Made by a program: the position numbers and the translations under genes. From JBBRLG01 sp038231495 (GTDB lineage Bacteria; Planctomycetota; Planctomycetia; Gemmatales; Gemmataceae), in the NCBI GenBank assembly GCA_038231495.1, contig JBBRLG010000335.1:1-8378 (forward strand): a DNA stretch of 8,378 nucleotides, read 5' to 3'. Below are positions 1 to 6,560 of this stretch, piece after piece. Numbering within the stretch: the stretch's first letter is position 1; every line of letters starts with the position of its first letter. Below the pieces are notes generated by a model, which was not told the origin of the DNA, searched no databases, and was given only the letters and a program-made list of their open reading frames with translations.

Positions 1-418
1 CCGAAGATAGCACGAAAGTGGCGCAACTCCTCTAACTGCCGACGTTTGCGCACTCAAATCTGCGCGACTATCCTGCACTGCTGCGAATACAAGAGTTTGC
101 GAGTGCATCTGTGACACTGAAATCTAAGCCGTTTGAATCACGGTGTGTACAGACCGTGCATGTTGCGCTCCCCCGCAATTGGGCAGCGCCGTTGCCTGCC
201 TATCGTACCGGCTGGTGTGGTGTGGCGACGTGGCGGACATAGTGGCATCGGCGTCGGCCGGCAGGGATTGCGGGCGGGTTGGCGCTGATTGTATCTCCGC
301 CAACGTCGGCGGGCCGTGGCGGATTGGCGGACTCGTCCGCGAGGCGCGACGCGGGGTGGTCCATGCTTGCGAACGAGGAACGAGGAAAGAAGGAGCTTTG
401 GAGCGCTGGGCAAGCGCC
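1..418. other. Gene-poor left flank
   Basis: I see no convincing gene here. The first ~140 bases have clearly lower GC than the rest of the window. Very short open frames run off the left edge on both strands (a ten-residue C-terminal tail ending at 35 on plus, and a 36-codon frame from 107 on minus). Neither has enough sequence or a ribosome binding site to support it. A small dyad, CACGGT (139-144) and ACCGTG (153-158) with an 8-nt loop, is the only clear hairpin-forming sequence in 36-360. The right end, next to the methyltransferase 3' end, has a short heptad repeat and a weak hairpin, listed separately. Confidence 0.5.
371..391. repeat. Short heptad repeat GAACGAG
   Basis: Two exact tandem copies of GAACGAG (371-377 and 378-384) are followed by a degenerate third unit, GAAAGAA (385-391). 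The array lies 28 bases beyond the stop codon of the minus-strand methyltransferase. It is too short to be significant alone. It is noted because the two spacers downstream are also built from 7-bp units placed just after stop codons. Confidence 0.5.
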
Positions 419-420
419 TC
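401..420 (-). terminator. Weak hairpin at the methyltransferase 3' end
   Basis: GCGCT (403-407) and AGCGC (412-416) can pair, with two further pairs possible past a one-base bulge. In the methyltransferase transcript this hairpin overlaps the stop codon. The sequence after it is pyrimidine-rich (CTCCTTCTTTCCTC on the minus strand) but is not a true U-tract. It is at best a poor intrinsic terminator. Confidence 0.2.
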
Positions 421-1141
421 ACCGAAACCCGCCGAAGACGGCCAGCTCGAAGTATTTCCAGTAGCAGTCCACGTCCTGAAAACCGAGGGTTCGCAGCCAA
501 CCGCACTGCTCCTCCACCGAGGCCAGGATGTTCGCGGCACGGTCCGGCCTTGTGATGTACTCGTGTACGACCTGTTCCCGCGTCACGGCGTCGCCGCGGT
601 CGCGCCGCCGTTCCCAGAGGTGTTCGCCCATTGCCTCGTCGAAAAACCGTTCCACACGCGGTGTCGGGCTGGCGACGTGCTCGCAGTTGACGAACGCGCC
701 GCCCTCCGCCAAAAGGCCATAAATCTCGGCGTACAGGGCGCGCTTGCGGTCGTGCGGCAGGTGGTGAATGGCGAAACTGCTGATAACGGCGTCGAACGGG
801 CCGGCGACCGCGCTCAGCCAGTTTGGGCCGCCCAGGTCGGCTTCCACGAGCGCGGCCCGCGTGCCGAACGGCGTCAGACGGGCGCGGGCCCGCTCCAACA
901 TCGGCGGCGAGAAGTCCAGGCCGACGCCGACCGCTGCGGGGAAGGCTTCCAGGGCAGTCGCCAGGAGGATGGCGTCGCCGGTGCCCAGGTCGAGCACGCG
1001 CCGCGGCGGCCGTGGTAGCGCGCGGAGGAGACGCAGCAGAACCTCCAGTTGCCGACGGCGGTCGGGGATCACGGCCGACCGCTCGTCCACAAACGCCGTC
1101 GCCACGTCGTGTCGCTTCCAGACCTCGGCGTTCACGCTCAT
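419..1141 (-). CDS. Class I SAM-dependent methyltransferase
   Basis: A 240-residue protein with the seven-strand Rossmann-type SAM-binding fold. Motif I is VLDLGTGDA at residues 49-57. The acidic residue expected to bind the SAM ribose is D76, in GLDFSPPML. VEADLG follows at 99-104. The motif IV region FDAVISSFAIHHLP spans 116-129, and the post-motif strand LLAEGGAFVNCEH spans 143-155. These match the Methyltransf_25/12-like small-molecule methyltransferase group, and the length is typical of a stand-alone enzyme. The start is supported by a purine-rich GAAGGAAGG site (minus strand, 1155-1147) five bases before ATG. The C-terminal third, rich in aromatic residues and ending FELAVFGGFR, probably forms the acceptor side. 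The acceptor substrate cannot be read from the sequence. The gene is divergent from the paralogue array and stands alone on its strand here. It appears intact. Fold assignment is confident; substrate is unknown. Confidence 0.87.
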   Translation of the reverse strand: MSVNAEVWKRHDVATAFVDERSAVIPDRRRQLEVLLRLLRALPRPPRRVLDLGTGDAILLATALEAFPAAVGVGLDFSPPMLERARARLTPFGTRAALVEADLGGPNWLSAVAGPFDAVISSFAIHHLPHDRKRALYAEIYGLLAEGGAFVNCEHVASPTPRVERFFDEAMGEHLWERRRDRGDAVTREQVVHEYITRPDRAANILASVEEQCGWLRTLGFQDVDCYWKYFELAVFGGFR

Positions 1142-1204
1142 CGTTTCCTTCCTTCATTGACCAAGTGACGGGCCAACGGTTGGGTCCACCAGACCCTCCG
1201 AACC

Positions 1205-1224
1205 TTTGCGTAACAATGCGCAAA
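1205..1224. promoter_or_regulatory. TTTGCG-N8-CGCAAA dyad, possible operator
   Basis: A perfect 6-bp dyad, TTTGCG (1205-1210) and CGCAAA (1219-1224), has an 8-base AT-rich centre. It lies midway between the divergent genes and about 30 bases upstream of the candidate -10 at 1254. The size and position would suit a dimeric regulator. A dyad this short can occur by chance, and no regulator is encoded nearby. Confidence 0.28.
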
Positions 1225-1287
1225 ATATGTTTCGGTTCGCGGCAAAGATCGTCTATCATAACTACCATACGGTGCGACGGCCCCTTC

Positions 1288-1291
1288 GGAG
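1288..1291 (+). promoter_or_regulatory. Ribosome binding site that fixes the start at 1300
   Basis: GGAG lies eight bases before the ATG at 1300. The reading frame stays open upstream as far as 823, and another in-frame ATG occurs at 1216. This site, together with the signal peptide that begins exactly at 1300, argues for 1300 as the true start. Confidence 0.6.
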
Positions 1292-1299
1292 TTTCTCTC

Positions 1300-3789
1300 A
1301 TGCGGCTACGACTTGCGATTCCGTTTCTCCTCGCCTTTCTCTGCCTGCAACCCGCGAGCGAAACCGTCGCCCAGCCGGTGAAAGAAGCTGGTGGCCTCGT
1401 CAAGCCCGTCGCGCCGCCGGTTGCCGGCCAACCCGTCGCCGACGAGACTCTCCTGAAAAGCGCCTACCTTGGCACCGACGGCCCCGCCCTCGTCGATTTC
1501 TTCAAGAAGCGCGTGCCGGCCGCCGACGGGGAAACGACCGTCAACGATCTGATCAAACAACTCGGCGACAAGGACGAGGCGGTCCAGCACAAGGCCCAGG
1601 GCGAATTGATCGCCATTGGCCCGTCGGCCGTCGCCGCCCTGCGCCAGGCCGCCAACGGCGTCGAGGACAAGGCCGCCTCTGCCCGCGCCTTCCATTGCCT
1701 TCAGCAGATCGAAGGTGCCCCCGGCACGGCCCTCGTCAAGACCGTCGCCCACCTGCTGGCCGACAAGAAGCCCGACGGTGCCGCCGCCGCCCTGCTCGCC
1801 TACCTACCCTACGCCGAGGCCGAAATCGTCGCGCACGAGATCGAGAGTACCCTGGCCGCGGTCGCGTTCAAGGACGGCAAGCCCGACCCCGCCCTCGTCA
1901 AGGCCCTCGACGACAAGCAGCCCGTCGTCCGCGCCGCCGCGGCGGAAATCCTCTGCCGGGTCGGCGGGCACGACCAGTTTGCCAGGGTCCGCCCGCTGCT
2001 GAAGGACGAGAAGCCGACGGTGCGGTTGCGCGCCGCCCTCGCCCTGGCCGCCGGCAACGATCCCGAGGCCGTTCCGGTCCTGATCGACAGCCTTGCCGAC
2101 CTGCAACCGGTCCAACTCCGCCAGGCCGAAGACGTACTCAACGAAATCGCCGGCGACTACGCCCTCCGGGCGCCGTCGGGCAACGACGCGGTGTCCCGGC
2201 ACCTGCGCCGCGACCTCTGGCAAGCCTGGTGGAAGAGCGTGGACGGCAAGGTGCTGACCGACGAGTTCAAGACGCGCACCCTGGCCGACGACGACCTGGA
2301 AAAGGCGAAGGCCCTCGTCAAGCAACTCGCCGACGCCGAGGCCGAGGTGCGTGACAAGGCTTCGACCGCCCTGGTGGCGCTGGGGCCGCCGGTCCTGCCG
2401 CTGTTGCGCCAGGTTAACCGGACGCCGCCGACTCCCCAGGCCCAGGCCGCCGCCAAGGCCGTCCAGCTGATCGAGAAGGACAACGCCAGCCCGCTGCCCT
2501 TCGCCGCCGCCCGGCTGCTCGTGCTGCACCGGCCCGACAAGACGCTGGAAACCCTCTTGAACTACCTGCCGTTTGCCGAGAACGAAGCGATGGCCGCCCA
2601 GGTCGGCGACCTGGTCGGGTTCGTCGGCTTCAAGGACGGCAAGCCGGCACCGGCCCTGCTCGCGGCCCTGGAAGACAAGGTCGCCGCCCGCCGGATTGCC
2701 GCCGTCGTCGCGCTGGGCCAGGACGGCGGCGACGATCAAAAGGCCGACGTTCGCAAGCTGCTCAAGGACGCCGACCTCGAAGTACGGCTGCGGGCGACCC
2801 AGGCGCTCGTCGGGCTGAAGGACCGCACGGCGGTGCCGGCGTTGATCGACCTGTTGACCGAGCTGCCGCCGGAGCTGGCGTGGGATGCGGAAGAGTTGCT
2901 CGGCCGCATGGCGGGGGCCAAGAATCCCAACATCCCGTTCGGCACCGACGCGGCCGTCCGCGCCAAGAGCAAGGAAGCCTGGGCCGCGTGGTGGAAGGAG
3001 AACGGCGACAAGGTGGACCTGGTAAAGACCGACTCCCGGCAGCGGTTGCTCGGCTACACGCTCATCATCGAGAGCTTCGACCCGGTCAAACGGCAGGGGC
3101 GCGTCACGGAGTTGGACGCCGCCGGCAAGGTCCGCTGGCAGATCGAAAACCTGATGTTTCCGACCGACGCCCAGGTGCTCGCCAACGACCGCGTGCTCAT
3201 CGCCGAGCAGAATAACAACCGGGTGACGGAGCGCGACCTGGCCGGCAAGGTGCTGTGGGAAAAGGCCGGCGTGGCCCAGCCGTTCGTCGTCCGCCGGGAG
3301 CGCAACGGCAACACGTTCATCGCCGGCCGCACCCAGATGATCGCGGTGGACCGCGCCGGCAAGGAGGTCTTGACGCTGCAACGTCCGAACGAGTACATCC
3401 TGGCGGCGACCCCGTTGCGCGACGGCCAGATCGCCTACCTCAACAACACGGGCGCGTACTTCCGCCTCGACGCGACCGGCAAGGAGTTGAAGACCCTGCG
3501 GGTGCCGCTCAACCCGAACGTCGGCATCAACTGGGCCGAGGTGTTGCCCAACGACCATGTGCTGATTACGACGGCGGCCAACGCCAAGATCACGGAGTAC
3601 GACGGCGACGGCAAGCAAGTCTGGGAGGCGGCCATCCAGGCCAGCTCCGGGCCGACGCGGATGTCCAACGGCCACACTTTGGTGCCGACGCAGAACAACA
3701 CCCGCATCGTCGAACTGGACCGCGCCGGCAAGCAGGTGGCGGAGTTGAAAGACCTGACCTACAAGGCGGTCCGCGTGACGCGACGATGA
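1300..3789 (+). CDS. Secreted HEAT-like repeat and PQQ-like propeller protein, two helical modules
   Basis: An 829-residue secreted protein. Residues 1-24 are a signal peptide (RLR, then a hydrophobic core, with likely cleavage after TVA). Residues 25-47 are a Pro/Ala/Val-rich linker. Helical module A spans about 48-322. It has the header ETLLKSAYLGTDGPALVDFF, a HEAT-like repeat at 84-117, the motif LPYAEAE (169-175), DGK at 192-194 and W307-x-x-W310-W311. Module B spans about 323-578 in the same order, with LPFAENE, DGK at 446-448 and W561-x-x-W564-W565. The propeller spans about 579-829 and has six repeats marked by a D-x-x-GK turn at K610, K650, K688, K728, K772 and K811. The tail is RVTRR. 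The role is probably extracytoplasmic binding or scaffolding. I see no catalytic residues, heme site (CxxCH) or lipobox. It is the first of three paralogues and probably heads an operon. Architecture is secure; function is unknown. Confidence 0.92.
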   Translation: MRLRLAIPFLLAFLCLQPASETVAQPVKEAGGLVKPVAPPVAGQPVADETLLKSAYLGTDGPALVDFFKKRVPAADGETTVNDLIKQLGDKDEAVQHKAQGELIAIGPSAVAALRQAANGVEDKAASARAFHCLQQIEGAPGTALVKTVAHLLADKKPDGAAAALLAYLPYAEAEIVAHEIESTLAAVAFKDGKPDPALVKALDDKQPVVRAAAAEILCRVGGHDQFARVRPLLKDEKPTVRLRAALALAAGNDPEAVPVLIDSLADLQPVQLRQAEDVLNEIAGDYALRAPSGNDAVSRHLRRDLWQAWWKSVDGKVLTDEFKTRTLADDDLEKAKALVKQLADAEAEVRDKASTALVALGPPVLPLLRQVNRTPPTPQAQAAAKAVQLIEKDNASPLPFAAARLLVLHRPDKTLETLLNYLPFAENEAMAAQVGDLVGFVGFKDGKPAPALLAALEDKVAARRIAAVVALGQDGGDDQKADVRKLLKDADLEVRLRATQALVGLKDRTAVPALIDLLTELPPELAWDAEELLGRMAGAKNPNIPFGTDAAVRAKSKEAWAAWWKENGDKVDLVKTDSRQRLLGYTLIIESFDPVKRQGRVTELDAAGKVRWQIENLMFPTDAQVLANDRVLIAEQNNNRVTERDLAGKVLWEKAGVAQPFVVRRERNGNTFIAGRTQMIAVDRAGKEVLTLQRPNEYILAATPLRDGQIAYLNNTGAYFRLDATGKELKTLRVPLNPNVGINWAEVLPNDHVLITTAANAKITEYDGDGKQVWEAAIQASSGPTRMSNGHTLVPTQNNTRIVELDRAGKQVAELKDLTYKAVRVTRR

Positions 3790-3793
3790 AGCA

Positions 3794-3886
3794 AATGATG
3801 AATGATGAATGATGAGTGATGAATCAAAGGCAAATGCAAACCGCTGCTTGTATTGATTCATCACTCATCATTCATCATTCATCATT
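3794..3886. repeat. Perfect 34-bp inverted repeat made of AATGATG heptads
   Basis: The left arm (3794-3827) is AATGATG three times, AGTGATG once, then AATCAA. The right arm (3853-3886) is its exact reverse complement, with all 34 pairs matching. The loop is 25 bases (3828-3852). The element starts five bases after the TGA at 3787-3789 and leaves only 21 bases before the next ATG. As RNA it would form a long, moderately stable hairpin between the two cistrons. No U-tract follows it, so it does not look like an intrinsic terminator. I see no target-site duplication. Confidence 0.96.
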
Positions 3887-3907
3887 CCTCTTTGCGAGAC
3901 CTACTTC

Positions 3908-6322
3908 ATGTACCGTATCTACTTGTTGCTTTTGATTGCCGTCTGCCTCGCGCCCGGCGCGGGGGCGGCGGACGCCGAGGCGACCCTCGCGGACGAAATG
4001 GTCCTCAAGTCCGCGGGCATCGCGACCGACGGCACTAGCCTGCTCGAATTCTTCCGCAACCGCAATCGGCCCGACGTGGCCGCCAAGCAACTCGACGCCC
4101 TCGTCGCGGCGCTCAAGTCCGACGACCGGGCGACGCGCGAAAAGGCCGCGGTTGACCTGATCGTCCTGGGACCGGCCGCGCTGCCCGCCCTGCGCGTCGT
4201 CGCCGCCGACCCGGACCAGGCCGAGGCCGCCGCCCTCGCCCGCCGCTGTCTGAAGGCCACCCAGACCCAGGGCACCGAAATCACGGCGTCGGCGGCGCGA
4301 CTGTTGCTCCTGCGTAAACCCGTCGGCAGCGCCGCAGTGTTGCTTACCTTCCTGCCGCGCGCCGAAAACGAAACCGTTCTCGAAGAGATCAAGGGTGCGC
4401 TCGGCAACGTCGCCCACCGCGACGGCAAAGCCGACCCGACCCTGCTCAAGGCGCTGACCGATGACAGCCCTCTCCGGCGCGCCACCGCCATCGAAATCCT
4501 GTGCGCCAACGGCCAGGCCGAGCCGCGCGCCACCTTGCGTAAATTGCTCGACGACCCGATCCCGACCGTCCGCTTCCGCGCCGCCCTGGCCCTGGCCCAG
4601 GCCAACGACGTGCAGGCGATCGGCACGCTGATCCACCTGCTAGGCGAGTTGCCGGTCGAGGATGCGCACGTCGTGGCGGACGTGCTGTTGAGCCTGGCGG
4701 GCGACAAGGCGTCGAAGGTGCAACCGGGCACCGATGCCGCCTCGCGCGCCAAGTGCCGCGACGCCTGGAAAACGTGGTGGGACGGCACCGCGGGGGACGG
4801 CCCGTTGGACGAGTTCCGCAAGCGCACGCTGAGCGAAGGCGACCGGGAGAAGTGCCTGGCCTTGATTGTCACGTTGAATGACGAAGCCTTCAAAATCCGC
4901 GAAAAGGCGACGGCCGACCTCAAGGCGATGGGCGTGAGCATCGTGCCGTTGTTGCGCCAGGCCGTTAACGCCGACGACCCCGAAGGGGGGCGGCGCGTCC
5001 GCGAGTGTTTGGAAGAACTCGACAAGGACAAGAACGCGACCCTGCCGGCCAACTTGCCGCGCCTCATCGCCGTGCGTAAACCCGCCGGCGCCGCCGAGGC
5101 GCTGCTGGGCTTCGTGCCGTTCGCCGAGGACGATTTCACCCGCGGGGACATCCAGAACGCCCTGAACGCGGTCGCCTACCACGACGGCAAGCCCGACGCG
5201 GCCCTGGCCCGGCACCTGGAAGACAAGTCGCCGTTCCGCCGGGCCGCCGCCGCCGTGGCGCTGTGCCAGGGACCGCTCGGCGACAACCTGCCGACGGTCC
5301 GCAAGCTGCTCGGCGACAAGGACCTCAACGTGCGTATGCAGACGGCCCTGTCGCTGGCCGGCGCCCGCGAACGGGAGGCGGTGCCCGTGCTGATCGCGTT
5401 GGTGGAGGAGTTGCCGGAAGGTAAGTCGCTCCCGGTCGAGGAATACCTGACACGCATGGCCGCCGACAAGAAGCCGGCCACCCTGCCCGAAGGCGAGGCC
5501 CAGCGCGGCAAGCGGCGCGAATTGTGGGCAGCGTGGTGGAAGGAGAAAGGCGCTCAGGTGGCGCTCGTGGACCGCAACCCGCCGGCGGTCGGACAGCAGT
5601 ACCTCGGTTACACGCTGCTCGTCCACGGGCAGAACAACCAGGTCTCGGAGCTGGGCATCGACGGCAAGGTGCGTTGGACGATCGCCAACGTGCAAGGCGT
5701 GACGGACGCCCAGATACTGCCCGGCGAGCGCGTGTTGATTACGGAAATGCAGACGCAGACCGTTTCGGAGCGGAACACGCGCGGCGACGTGCTGTGGACG
5801 AAGCATTTGCCGAACTTCTGGCCGATCAGTGCCCAGCGGCTGCCCACCGGCAACACGCTCGTCGTCTCGCGCAACGGGCTGGTCGAGGTCGATCGGGCCG
5901 GCAAGGAGTTGTTCACCTACAACCGGCAGACCCAGGACATCATGAACGCGCTCAAGACGCGCAACGGCGAGTACGTTTGCATCACGCAGCAGGGGGGGGT
6001 CCTGACGCTGGACAAGTCCGGCAAGGAGGTCAAGAGCTTCAGTGCCGGCCAGATCGCGACCAACGGCAACGACATCCTGCCCAACGGCAACGTCGTGATC
6101 CCGGTGCAGTGGATGAACAAGGTGACGGAGTTCGACAACACGGGTAAGGTGGTGTGGGAGGCGAACCTGCCGCAACCGATGTCGGCGACGCGCCTGCCCA
6201 GCGGTAACACGCTGGTCACGGTGCAGCAGTGGCCGGCCAAGGTTTACGAACTGGACCGCAAGGGTCAGGTGGTCAAGGAAACGTCCATCCCGTTCGTCGC
6301 GACGCGAGCGCGGCGGCGGTAG
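3908..6322 (+). CDS. Secreted HEAT-like repeat and PQQ-like propeller protein, two helical modules (paralogue 2)
   Basis: An 804-residue paralogue of the preceding protein. The signal peptide is residues 1-20 (MYRIYLLLLIAVCLAPGAGA), with cleavage before ADAE. It lacks the Pro-rich linker of paralogue 1, and the helical header (about 28-50) follows almost at once. Module A runs to about residue 302, with DGK at 172-174 and W287-x-x-W290-W291. Module B runs from about 303 to 556, with DGK at 426-428 and W540-x-x-W543-W544. The propeller starts at YLGYTL (565) and has six repeats whose turns fall at 587, 627, 666, 706, 747 and 787, every 39-41 residues. Several blades carry the LPxGNTLV strand. 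The tail is ATRARRR. The region before the ATG holds only a weak purine-rich stretch (GCGAGA), so translation may be inefficient or coupled. A run of eight G lies in frame at 5992-5999. Probably extracytoplasmic and non-enzymatic (inference). Confidence 0.93.
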   Translation: MYRIYLLLLIAVCLAPGAGAADAEATLADEMVLKSAGIATDGTSLLEFFRNRNRPDVAAKQLDALVAALKSDDRATREKAAVDLIVLGPAALPALRVVAADPDQAEAAALARRCLKATQTQGTEITASAARLLLLRKPVGSAAVLLTFLPRAENETVLEEIKGALGNVAHRDGKADPTLLKALTDDSPLRRATAIEILCANGQAEPRATLRKLLDDPIPTVRFRAALALAQANDVQAIGTLIHLLGELPVEDAHVVADVLLSLAGDKASKVQPGTDAASRAKCRDAWKTWWDGTAGDGPLDEFRKRTLSEGDREKCLALIVTLNDEAFKIREKATADLKAMGVSIVPLLRQAVNADDPEGGRRVRECLEELDKDKNATLPANLPRLIAVRKPAGAAEALLGFVPFAEDDFTRGDIQNALNAVAYHDGKPDAALARHLEDKSPFRRAAAAVALCQGPLGDNLPTVRKLLGDKDLNVRMQTALSLAGAREREAVPVLIALVEELPEGKSLPVEEYLTRMAADKKPATLPEGEAQRGKRRELWAAWWKEKGAQVALVDRNPPAVGQQYLGYTLLVHGQNNQVSELGIDGKVRWTIANVQGVTDAQILPGERVLITEMQTQTVSERNTRGDVLWTKHLPNFWPISAQRLPTGNTLVVSRNGLVEVDRAGKELFTYNRQTQDIMNALKTRNGEYVCITQQGGVLTLDKSGKEVKSFSAGQIATNGNDILPNGNVVIPVQWMNKVTEFDNTGKVVWEANLPQPMSATRLPSGNTLVTVQQWPAKVYELDRKGQVVKETSIPFVATRARRR

Positions 6323-6461
6323 GATCGGGTGTCGGGTGTCGGGTGTCGGGCTTCGGAGAAAAGCGGGTGTCGGCATTGGCTGATAGCTAATAGCTGACAG
6401 CTAACAGCTATTTATTTCTCCGTATTTCCGACCCCCGACGCCCGACACCCGACACCCGATC
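6323..6461. repeat. Large inverted repeat made of TCGGGTG heptads
   Basis: The left arm (6323-6350) begins with GATC and continues with three TCGGGTG units plus a partial fourth. The right arm (6434-6461) is its reverse complement over 28 bp, with one mismatch that would be a G-U pair in RNA. After an asymmetric internal loop, CGGAGAAA (6354-6361) pairs with TTTCTCCG (6415-6422). The apical part carries one more CGGGTGTCGG copy (6364-6373) and the separate heptad array at 6381-6410. The element begins at the base after the TAG of the preceding gene. Over 38 bases the left arm, read on the other strand, matches the downstream tandem unit at 35 positions, so it appears to be an inverted copy of that unit. 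Confidence 0.93.
6381..6410. repeat. Four heptads of T(A/G)A(T/C)AGC
   Basis: TGATAGC, TAATAGC, TGACAGC and TAACAGC follow one another without gaps, then a partial TA. Only positions 2 and 4 of the unit vary, and together the four copies use all four combinations. Within the array AATAGCTG (6389-6396) can pair with CAGCTATT (6405-6412). The array lies at the tip of the larger hairpin and is unrelated in sequence to the surrounding TCGGGTG units. Confidence 0.88.
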
Positions 6462-6540
6462 TTCTCCGACCCCCGACGCCCGACACCCGACACCCGGTCT
6501 TCTCCGACCCCCGACGCCCGACACCCGACACCCGGTCTTC
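6428..6540. repeat. Three tandem 38-bp units, themselves heptad-built
   Basis: The copies start at 6428, 6466 and 6504, spaced exactly 38 bases, and the last is one base short. They differ only at unit position 33 (A in copy 1, G in copies 2 and 3). Each unit is CCGACCC, CCGACGC, CCGACAC, CCGACAC, CCG(A/G)TCT, then TCT, so a 7-bp period is nested in the 38-bp period. Copy 1 contains the right arm of the inverted repeat. Near identity points to recent tandem duplication. Confidence 0.95.
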
Positions 6541-6546
6541 ATGAAT

Positions 6547-6552
6547 AGAGGA
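6547..6552 (+). promoter_or_regulatory. Ribosome binding site for the third paralogue
   Basis: AGAGGA lies eight bases before the ATG at 6561, in the 20-base non-repeat segment between the last 38-bp unit and the gene. It fixes the start, which is also the first residue of a good signal peptide. Confidence 0.65.
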
Positions 6553-6560
6553 AAATAACC

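Larger units (their letters stand above)
1142..1299. promoter_or_regulatory. Divergent intergenic region with candidate promoters
   Basis: These 158 bases separate two divergent start codons, so they should carry promoters for both sides. They are less GC-rich than the genes, notably from 1211 to 1270. The best -10-like hexamer for the plus strand is TATCAT (1254-1259), 41 bases before the ATG at 1300. The hexamer 17 bases upstream of it, TTCGGT (1231-1236), is a poor -35. No clear minus-strand pair could be chosen. Since the two downstream spacers are nearly filled by repeats, this is the likeliest transcription start region for all three plus-strand genes. Confidence 0.45.

Noticed and set aside
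3..35. Possible C-terminal end (EDSTKVAQLL, stop at 33-35) of a gene entering from the left
   Set aside because: Ten residues are not enough to support a gene, although the sequence looks protein-like.
1..107. Minus-strand frame of 36 codons starting at 107 and running off the left edge
   Set aside because: No ribosome binding site precedes the ATG, the fragment is short, and it has no recognisable motif.
823..1299. Longer N-terminus for the first paralogue, from 823 or from the ATG at 1216
   Set aside because: The upstream segment overlaps the divergent methyltransferase or its promoter region and has no protein-like character. The ATG at 1300 has a ribosome binding site and starts a good signal peptide.
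138..1403. Large open frames on both strands around the methyltransferase (138-1403 minus, 143-1018 plus)
   Set aside because: They overlap the methyltransferase in other frames and give Arg/Pro/Ala-rich sequences without domains, whereas the 419-1141 frame has clear SAM-binding motifs.
1804..3864. 686-codon open frame on the minus strand opposite the first paralogue
   Set aside because: It is a shadow frame. High GC at third codon positions removes stop codons on the opposite strand. The plus-strand frame has a signal peptide, repeat structure and paralogues; the minus translation has no recognisable domain.
3794..6461. Intrinsic terminators at the two spacer inverted repeats
   Set aside because: The stems are much longer than usual and no U-tract follows either one. 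They are recorded as repeats; some effect on transcription cannot be excluded.
6428..6540. CRISPR array
   Set aside because: The 38-bp units abut with no variable spacers between them, and no cas gene is present.
3794..6540. Insertion sequence or MITE in the spacers
   Set aside because: No transposase frame and no target-site duplication were found. The arms are simple heptad arrays, not complex terminal repeats.
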